In this document: one piece after another, positions 5,849-10,685 of the stretch
Layout of the letters: every line of letters starts with the position of its first letter
Numbering within the stretch: the first letter of the stretch is position 1
Origin: SM1-73 sp964588305
GTDB lineage: Bacteria; Zixibacteria; MSB-5A5; SM1-73
Reading direction: 5' to 3'
DNA length: 10,685 nt
Assembly (NCBI GenBank): GCA_964588305.1
Contig: CAZPOP010000048.1
Span: forward strand, 1-10,685
The notes under the pieces: generated by a model
Told to the model about the DNA's origin: nothing
Seen by the model: only the letters and a program-made list of their open reading frames with translations
Database searches by the model: none
Translations under genes and position numbers: made by a program

Positions 5849-6074
5849 GTGCTCGTAGTCTCAATTGGCGTTCACTGAGGGGCCATGATGAATGACGAAG
5901 TGGTTGAGGGTGTGGGAGCCAGCGGAATATCTTAGGGTGGATCGTTCGTCTCGTTATAAGCTCATGCCCGCATGACGGTTCGACGGTGCGGTACACAAAG
6001 CGGGTTTATTTGGAAACCATATAATCAGTAGTTAGGCACCGCTTACAAAAAATGATAAAAGGAACCTTGCCCCA

Positions 6075-6992
6075 ATGTCACTTTATAAACTTGCACACAA
6101 ACAGCTTAAACTAATAAAAGAGAATCCTTTTAAGTTCGAGAGAAACATTCAGGAGATTGTTGAAAACAATCTAGTCTCGCTTTTTGGATTGCAATTTGTT
6201 CGAAGGGAGTTTCAAATTGGAGGGCTTCGAATTGATACACTAGCATTTGACAAGGATGCTCAGGCATTTGTAATCATAGAAATCAAAAAGGGAACGAATT
6301 ATTCCGTCGTAGATCAGGGCATGAGTTATCTTGGTCTTATGCTCAACAACAAGGCTGAATTCATCTTAGAATACAATGAACGGTGCAACGGCTCTTTGAA
6401 GCGAGATAAGGTTGATTGGTCTCAAACAAAAGTCATTTTTATTTCTCCTTCATTTACTACCTTTCAACTCGAATCAATTAACTTCAAAGATCTTCCTATC
6501 CAATTATGGGAAGTTCGGCGATACTCAAACAATACCATTCGTTTCGACCAACATAAGCCAACATCCTCCGTCGCTTCGATCAAAACGGTCTCCAAGAAAA
6601 GTAAAGTCGTTGAAACAATTAGTCGTGAGGTTAGAATCTATACAGAAGAAGGACATTTAAAAATTGCTCAACCCAACATTGCAGAGTTATACTCTCGGTT
6701 CAAAGAACTAGTGTTATCTATCAGCTCCGATATCACTGTTAAACCAATGAAGAAATATATAGACTTTCGCACAAAGACAAATGTAACCGATGTTGTCGTG
6801 CTAAAAAACTCGCTCAAGATTTTCATCAATATGAAAAAAGGCACATTGGACGACCCCAAAAAGCTCGCCCGTGATATTGCTAATGTTGGTCATTGGGGCA
6901 ACGGCGATTATCAAGTTCAAATTAGTTCAGACGACGAGTTAGAGTACATTATTTCCCTCGTACGTCAATCTTATAAAGAAAATAGTAGGTAG
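6075..6992 (+). CDS. PD-(D/E)XK nuclease with C-terminal DUF5655 domain
   Basis: 305 residues. The N-terminal part carries a PD-(D/E)XK nuclease core: a helix with acidic residues (about 20-36), D54 in LRIDTLAFD, the E69-x-K71 pair in FVIIEIKKG, and Q81 in VVDQGMSYLG. This layout resembles DUF91/NucS-like nucleases. Residues about 204-303 match DUF5655 (ELYSRFKELVLSI..., KPMKKYIDF, LDDPKKLARDIANVGHWGNGDY), a domain often attached to such nucleases. The predicted role is a DNA nuclease in the cytoplasm, probably in defence given the next two genes. The start has AAAGGAA about 12 nt upstream, a weak spacing. The stop codon TAG is formed by the first bases of a repeat (6990-7012). The gene is followed by its own terminator and then by a separate restriction-modification pair. 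It is noticeably more AT-rich than the leftward operon. Confidence 0.8.
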   Translation: MSLYKLAHKQLKLIKENPFKFERNIQEIVENNLVSLFGLQFVRREFQIGGLRIDTLAFDKDAQAFVIIEIKKGTNYSVVDQGMSYLGLMLNNKAEFILEYNERCNGSLKRDKVDWSQTKVIFISPSFTTFQLESINFKDLPIQLWEVRRYSNNTIRFDQHKPTSSVASIKTVSKKSKVVETISREVRIYTEEGHLKIAQPNIAELYSRFKELVLSISSDITVKPMKKYIDFRTKTNVTDVVVLKNSLKIFINMKKGTLDDPKKLARDIANVGHWGNGDYQVQISSDDELEYIISLVRQSYKENSR

Positions 6993-7052
6993 GTCAGGCG
7001 CCCAGTGCACCTGACACCAAGATAAGTCCAGAGCAAGAGGTTCCTGACCTAC
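6989..7052. repeat. 64-bp element with 10-bp inverted ends at the nuclease gene's 3' end
   Basis: GTAGGTCAGG (6989-6998) and CCTGACCTAC (7043-7052) are perfect inverted ends. Inside, GTCAGGCGC (6994-7002) can also pair, with one C-A mismatch, with GCACCTGAC (7007-7015). The left part (6990-7012) is related to a copy at 10275-10297. It looks like a small palindromic mobile or REP-like element that settled on the end of the gene. Confidence 0.5.
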
Positions 7053-7073
7053 AAACTGGGTCGGGATTTTTTT
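7042..7073 (+). terminator. Intrinsic terminator after the DUF5655 nuclease gene
   Basis: The stem TCCTGACC (7042-7049) with GGTCGGGA (7059-7066), including one G-U pair and a 9-nt loop, is followed by seven T (7067-7073). It separates the first nuclease gene from the downstream pair. Its 5' arm overlaps the right inverted end of the 64-bp element, so the two structures exclude each other. Confidence 0.75.
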
Positions 7074-7119
7074 GTTGACAATTTGGTTATATTCTGTTTC
7101 TTTGGATTGACTTAATTCT

Positions 7120-7147
7120 TTGATACATCCGTAATGCAGAATGTAAT
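7120..7147 (+). promoter_or_regulatory. Possible promoter of the restriction-modification pair
   Basis: TTGATA (7120-7125), 16 nt, TGTAAT (7142-7147), lying between the terminator at 7073 and the gene start at 7218. A consensus TTGACA at 7075-7080 lacks a -10 box at the proper distance. A promoter is expected here because of the terminator just upstream, but the exact boxes are uncertain. Confidence 0.3.
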
Positions 7148-7217
7148 TACGTATAAGAATTCTTAATTCCCGAGGGATCACACAGAAATCATTATGGCAG
7201 GAAAAGAAGGACAGAGC

Positions 7218-8186
7218 ATGAACATTTTTGAGAGACTTACTCGTTTTGTTCGGCGAGTGTTCAAAACAAACTTAGGAATATTTCTTGAGGCATTGAAACG
7301 CAGCCCAAATGCACAAGGATATGTTAGCGGCTCGATAACAGAACTTTTGCTGAAAAAGAAACTTGAAGAAGAATACAGTTTCGAAGTCAAGAGGATTAGA
7401 GAGAAGTGGGAAGGCAAAAAGCACCGCCATCATCATGGCGATTTCTACAGCAGGAAGTCCAACACAAAACAATGGTACGTGGTTGAATCTAAAGGGGTAA
7501 AGTCCAATTCTGAAAAGTGGCATAAGCTTTATAACTACGGGAACCTGAAAACCTTCTTAATTACCCATGCTGATAAAATACCATGGATAAATAATATTAA
7601 GGATATTGAAGGGCAAGTTAGTGAGTGGATTCGTGTGAACTTACCAAAGTTTGAAACTGAACACTCAAACAACCTTTACGAGTATGAAGAAGTTCAAAAG
7701 TACAACCCCAAACGTGAAACGAAAAAATCGAAAGCTATAAACGCATTGCGTGGATACACACGAGAAAAAATAAATCAAATGATTGCAGAACGCTTGAATT
7801 ATCTCATGTCGAGAGTGAAAGTTCTGGAAACTCACTTCGTTTCAGGCACATCAGGTTCAAGTGAAAGAACACAGGCTACACCACTAAAAGATGAATTTAA
7901 TATTATCGCAATTGATATTGTTTTGAGATATCCGGAGCATAAATTCGTGTTTGCGAACCCTCAAAACTTAGAATCGTCAGGGGATGATCCAAATCATCTG
8001 CAACAAAACTATATTATGGGTTTCGTTTTCACAGATGAGCAAGGTAAAACAACATTACATATTAGCGATGACTGGTATGAAAACCTCAATGATGTATATG
8101 ATACCCTTGACCCTGATGATAGCATCAAGGAAGAAGACATGCAGATTGACAACCGATACGTGGTAGTAGACGACCTTGAAGAGTAA
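7218..8186 (+). CDS. Putative PD-(D/E)XK restriction endonuclease partner of the methyltransferase
   Basis: 322 residues from the ATG at 7218, which has AAGGA about 6 nt upstream. An in-frame ATG at 7194 would add eight residues but has no good ribosome binding site. I do not recognise a named family. Numbered from 7218, a helix with E42 (GSITELLLKKKLEEEY) leads to D75 in HHHGDFY and E90-x-K92 in QWYVVESKG. That is the order and spacing of a PD-(D/E)XK nuclease core. The middle (about 155-210) is basic and helical, with a probable DNA-binding or linker role. The C-terminus (from about 285) is very acidic. It is 23 nt from the methyltransferase gene, so the likely role is the restriction nuclease of that system. 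The catalytic assignment rests on motif pattern only. Confidence 0.6.
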   Translation: MNIFERLTRFVRRVFKTNLGIFLEALKRSPNAQGYVSGSITELLLKKKLEEEYSFEVKRIREKWEGKKHRHHHGDFYSRKSNTKQWYVVESKGVKSNSEKWHKLYNYGNLKTFLITHADKIPWINNIKDIEGQVSEWIRVNLPKFETEHSNNLYEYEEVQKYNPKRETKKSKAINALRGYTREKINQMIAERLNYLMSRVKVLETHFVSGTSGSSERTQATPLKDEFNIIAIDIVLRYPEHKFVFANPQNLESSGDDPNHLQQNYIMGFVFTDEQGKTTLHISDDWYENLNDVYDTLDPDDSIKEEDMQIDNRYVVVDDLEE

Positions 8187-8209
8187 TACTAAGTTTAGGC
8201 AAAAAGCCC

Positions 8210-10327
8210 ATGACCGCATCAAATACTCAGCGCGGAAGAAAACTTAAGGAGCAGCAACTTCTATTTTCAGAAGACAGTTTCCTTCCAGAAAGTCTGCCGA
8301 ATCTTCACGAATTGAAACCATCACTAAATCTTTCGGCTGTATTTGACGAATGTCACAATTATATTTACGCTAACGAAGGCTTACTTAAGGACAAGATATT
8401 TCACGAAATAGTGAAGTTGCTTATCATAAAACTCTATGACGAGCAAGATTCCTCCAAGGGTGGATTGCAGTTCGGCATTACTTCAAGCGAATACAGGAGC
8501 ATACTTGCCAGTGTTCCCTGTGATTTTGAAAAACGCATAAACAAGTTGTTTGACACAGTTCGAAGCAAACATCGAACCCTATTTTCAGACGACCCTTTGA
8601 AACTGAAACCCCTGACCCTGGCTTATATAGTTGGGCGATTACAGTACATCAGTCTAGCCAAAACTCCTGGCGATATTAAGGGACAAGCTTTCCAAGTATT
8701 CGTATATCGGCATCAACGGGGCGACCGCGGAGAGTTTTTTACTCCTCACCCCATCGTGAAACTTGCCGTTGAAATGATAGACCCCCAGTTGAATGAAAAT
8801 GTGATTGACCCGGCGTGCGGGAGCGGTGGTTTCTTGATTGAAACCATTTTACACGTTTGCCGAAATAACCCCGACATTGATAAACCTACTCACGTAAGGG
8901 AACGAATCCGCGGGATTGAGTTTAACCCCGATGTTGCGCTATCAGCAATGATGAGGCTTGCTTTTGAAGGTGGAGAAGGAACAGAAATTATGTGTTCCAA
9001 TGCGCTCATCGACTGTGAGCAACACCATAATTCTTTTGATGTTGTTCTCACCAATCCCCCATTTGGTAGCAAAGGTAAAGTAGAAGACCAAAGAATTCTA
9101 AAATCTTACCTGTTAGCTCGTAGATGGAGCAAAAAACAAAATAGCCAGTGGGAAGTTACTCGAAATGTTCTAGCGGGACAGTCACCCGAAATTCTCTTTA
9201 TTGAGAAATGCCTGAAACTATTGCGTCCTGGCGGGCGGATGGCTATTGTTTTGCCTGATGGCCTACTACAAAATGTGTCAAATACCCACATTAGGTTCTG
9301 GATTCGCTCACAAGCAAAAGTTTTGGGTGTAGTCTCAATTCCCCAAGAAGCCTTCATACCTTATGGCACGGGTATCAAGACATCTTTGCTTTTACTTCAA
9401 AAATTACCTTCTAAAGCAGAAAAAGTATTCATGGCCCGAATCCAAAAAATCGGGTATGATGTAAAAGGGCAACCTATTTATAAAAGAGATGAGTTTGGCA
9501 GAATGATTCGGACATCATCAGGGTTGAATGTTATTGATACTGATATAGAAGAAATCGCAACAGCTTACAATAATTTTAAGAACTACGAACTTAAAACCGA
9601 GAACGAAAGCATTTATACTATTCCGGAACAACTTTTAAACACACGGTTTGATGCTGAGCACTATAAACCGAACGACCAAGAACTTATTCAGCATTTACGA
9701 AAATATGGCGCTAAACCCCTTAGTGAGATTGCGGATATTCTGAATGAAACCGACGATTTTCGGTTGGCATCAGACAGTGAGATAAGATATATAGCCATTT
9801 CTGATGTTGACTCTCGCACAATGCAAGTTGTTACTCAGCATATAATAAAGGCACGTGAAGCACCTTCAAGAGCAACTTATAGAGTACGAAAAGGAGACAT
9901 TATCACTGCAACATCCGGAGCATGTACTGGCACACCCAAACATGCGACTTCGCTGATTACAGAAGATGAAGACGGTGCAATTTGCTCAAATGGTTTCGCT
10001 GTATTACGTAACATCCACGGTGTAAAACCTCTTTTTTTATTAGCTTATATGCGTACAGAGTATTTCCTGCGCCAAGTTAGGCGCCTCATGACAGGTCATG
10101 CTATTCCCTCCATCTCAGTAGACGATTTATCAAAGGTGCTGGTACCTACCCCATCAAAAGAAGAACAGGAAAAAATCGCCAATACTATAGCTTCAATTCA
10201 GGCCATGCGTAAGGAGGCGCTAAAGGTTGGAGAAAGCGTTGTAAGCGAAACCGAGTCATTGATCGGTCAGTCCCTAGGTCAGGTGCCCTGCGCACCTTCC
10301 TCCAATATAAAACCCCATTCATGGTGA
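8210..10327 (+). CDS. N6-adenine DNA methyltransferase fused to a single HsdS-like specificity domain
   Basis: 705 residues. A helical HsdM-type N-terminal region (about 40-160) is followed by motif X (GEFFTPHPIV, 174-183), the SAM-binding motif I (DPACGSGGFL, 200-209), GIEFNPDVALSAMMRL (235-250) and the catalytic motif IV (TNPPFG, 281-286) of gamma-class adenine methylases. From about 465 to 680 it has a target recognition domain like half of HsdS, ending with the typical PTPSKEEQEKIANTIASIQAM helix. It should methylate adenine at a site it recognises itself, protecting it from a partner nuclease. HsdM normally has about 500 residues and needs a separate HsdS with two recognition domains, so this is an M-S fusion with one. 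No HsdR is seen. The last 16 or so residues (GQVPCAPSSNIKPHSW) are read from a repeat and look unnatural. The ribosome binding site is weak, and translation may couple to the upstream gene. Confidence 0.9.
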   Translation: MTASNTQRGRKLKEQQLLFSEDSFLPESLPNLHELKPSLNLSAVFDECHNYIYANEGLLKDKIFHEIVKLLIIKLYDEQDSSKGGLQFGITSSEYRSILASVPCDFEKRINKLFDTVRSKHRTLFSDDPLKLKPLTLAYIVGRLQYISLAKTPGDIKGQAFQVFVYRHQRGDRGEFFTPHPIVKLAVEMIDPQLNENVIDPACGSGGFLIETILHVCRNNPDIDKPTHVRERIRGIEFNPDVALSAMMRLAFEGGEGTEIMCSNALIDCEQHHNSFDVVLTNPPFGSKGKVEDQRILKSYLLARRWSKKQNSQWEVTRNVLAGQSPEILFIEKCLKLLRPGGRMAIVLPDGLLQNVSNTHIRFWIRSQAKVLGVVSIPQEAFIPYGTGIKTSLLLLQKLPSKAEKVFMARIQKIGYDVKGQPIYKRDEFGRMIRTSSGLNVIDTDIEEIATAYNNFKNYELKTENESIYTIPEQLLNTRFDAEHYKPNDQELIQHLRKYGAKPLSEIADILNETDDFRLASDSEIRYIAISDVDSRTMQVVTQHIIKAREAPSRATYRVRKGDIITATSGACTGTPKHATSLITEDEDGAICSNGFAVLRNIHGVKPLFLLAYMRTEYFLRQVRRLMTGHAIPSISVDDLSKVLVPTPSKEEQEKIANTIASIQAMRKEALKVGESVVSETESLIGQSLGQVPCAPSSNIKPHSW
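10275..10297. repeat. Palindromic repeat inside the 3' end of the methyltransferase gene
   Basis: This copy matches 6990-7012 at 20 of 23 positions. Both begin TAGGTCAGG and end GCACCT. The arms AGGTGC (10281-10286) and GCACCT (10292-10297) pair around a short loop. Here the repeat is read through in a frame without a stop and supplies part of the protein's C-terminus. Confidence 0.6.
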
Positions 10328-10430
10328 CTCTCGAACCATTTATGCTGACTTTCGAAGCACTTGTGGTGAGTTCCGAACCATTCTAGCCCCTAGTCCCTAA
10401 CCCCCAGCCCCTCTTCCCACAAAGAGCAAA

Positions 10431-10453
10431 TTCACCATAACTTTAATGGTGAA
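10431..10453. repeat. Hairpin TTCACCAT-AACTTTA-ATGGTGAA
   Basis: A perfect 8-bp stem with a 7-nt loop, formed from the end of the 28-bp repeat and its inverted half. Neither strand has a T tract after it. Confidence 0.5.
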
Positions 10454-10594
10454 AAGGATAGTTCCACCGTTATTGGAAAGACGATTATCTTTTGCATGCA
10501 CGGGCCCCCTTAAGGGAGAAGAAGAATCATATGAACCATATATTTGATACCGAGGATGAAGGACCCGACTCCACGCAGTTGAAGTTCCTCTATG

Positions 10595-10623
10595 TTGGGG
10601 CGGGGGTTGAACCCCCGCCCCAA
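10595..10623. repeat. Strong GC hairpin, 13-bp stem, 3-nt loop
   Basis: TTGGGGCGGGGGT (10595-10607) pairs perfectly with ACCCCCGCCCCAA (10611-10623) around TGA. It is very stable, but no T tract follows, so it is a dispersed palindrome or an mRNA 3' barrier rather than a classical terminator. It could still end or protect transcripts from the methyltransferase gene. Confidence 0.6.
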
Positions 10624-10685
10624 AGTGTGCCTCTCTTCCCACAAAGACCAAATTCACCATTTATGCTGAGTTTCGAAGCACAACT

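Larger units (their letters stand above)
10335..10681. repeat. Repeat mosaic in gene-free right end
   Basis: Two sequences occur twice. One is the 26-bp element ACCATTTATGCTGA...CGAAGCAC at 10335-10360 and 10656-10681 (one mismatch). The other is the 28-bp element CTCTTCCCACAAAGA...TTCACCAT at 10411-10438 and 10633-10660 (one mismatch). In the right copy the two are joined; in the left they are about 50 bp apart and in the opposite order. Variants such as GGTGAGTTCCGAACCA at 10365-10380 also belong. No gene is supported in 10328-10685. Confidence 0.7.

Noticed and set aside
5962..5990. tRNA-like hint: hairpin plus GGTTCGA
   Set aside because: The bases around GGTTCGA do not form a T stem, and no acceptor or anticodon arm can be drawn.
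5727..5996. 89-codon minus-strand frame in the repeat region
   Set aside because: It runs through the tandem repeat and the promoter of the nuclease gene and has no start context or recognisable sequence.
6030..6045. GTTAGGC followed by a gene, like an integron cassette boundary
   Set aside because: No matching RYYYAAC partner or attC-type hairpin is found upstream, and none follows the gene. The short core sequence can occur by chance.
8210..10327. Complete type I restriction-modification system
   Set aside because: No HsdR-type ATPase translocase and no separate two-domain HsdS are present in the window. The M-S fusion with a small nuclease fits a simpler arrangement.
10397..10660. 87-codon minus-strand frame at the right end
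   Set aside because: It is composed almost wholly of the duplicated repeat modules, and its two ends repeat the same peptide because the DNA repeats. It is not a gene.
10531..10685. Plus-strand frame starting MNHIFDTEDEG and running off the right edge
   Set aside because: It reads straight through the 13-bp GC hairpin and both repeat modules, so its length is probably accidental, although a purine-rich stretch precedes the ATG.

Overview
The window looks like chromosomal DNA from an anaerobic or facultative Gram-negative-type bacterium. The clues are a HybA/HybB membrane redox module, a -24/-12 (sigma-54) promoter, receiver proteins of a style common in Desulfobacterota and related candidate phyla, and many dispersed palindromic repeats between genes. 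No marker gene allows a firm taxonomic call, so this is inference from gene content.

Left part (1-5171, minus strand). At the left edge is the start of a CspA-family cold-shock gene. It has a near-consensus sigma-70 promoter and a leader of about 115 nt that contains an intrinsic-terminator-like hairpin just before the ribosome binding site. Positions 107-602 hold no convincing gene, but there is a strong plus-strand terminator at 473-523 and a possible divergent promoter, which could mark an unannotated RNA. From 603 to 5097 five genes run leftward in one probable operon. Transcription order is: a receiver fused to a GcvH-like lipoyl domain with a C-terminal membrane anchor; a receiver with a C-terminal anchor; a receiver with an N-terminal anchor; a HybA-like four-cluster ferredoxin; and a HybB/NrfD-type integral membrane protein. 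A good sigma-54 promoter and a Rex-like NADH/NAD+ operator lie directly upstream. None of the receivers has a DNA-binding output domain. All three carry the same CxxC motif right after the acidic pocket. The operon therefore looks like a quinone-linked membrane redox complex with dedicated membrane-tethered receivers, which is the most unusual system in the window.

Middle (5172-6074). This is about 900 bases without a gene, filled with short palindromes and tandem repeats. It ends in a sigma-70-like promoter at 5821-5848 and a long leader for the rightward genes.

Right part (6075-10327, plus strand). This is a more AT-rich defence block: a PD-(D/E)XK nuclease with a C-terminal DUF5655 domain and its own terminator, then a two-gene unit of a second, different PD-(D/E)XK-type nuclease and an N6-adenine DNA methyltransferase fused to a single HsdS-like target recognition domain. 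It is probably a compact restriction-modification system with no HsdR translocase in view. Related 23-bp palindromic repeats sit on the 3' ends of the first and last of these genes and shape their stop codons or C-terminal tails. Positions 10328-10685 are repeat-rich and noncoding.
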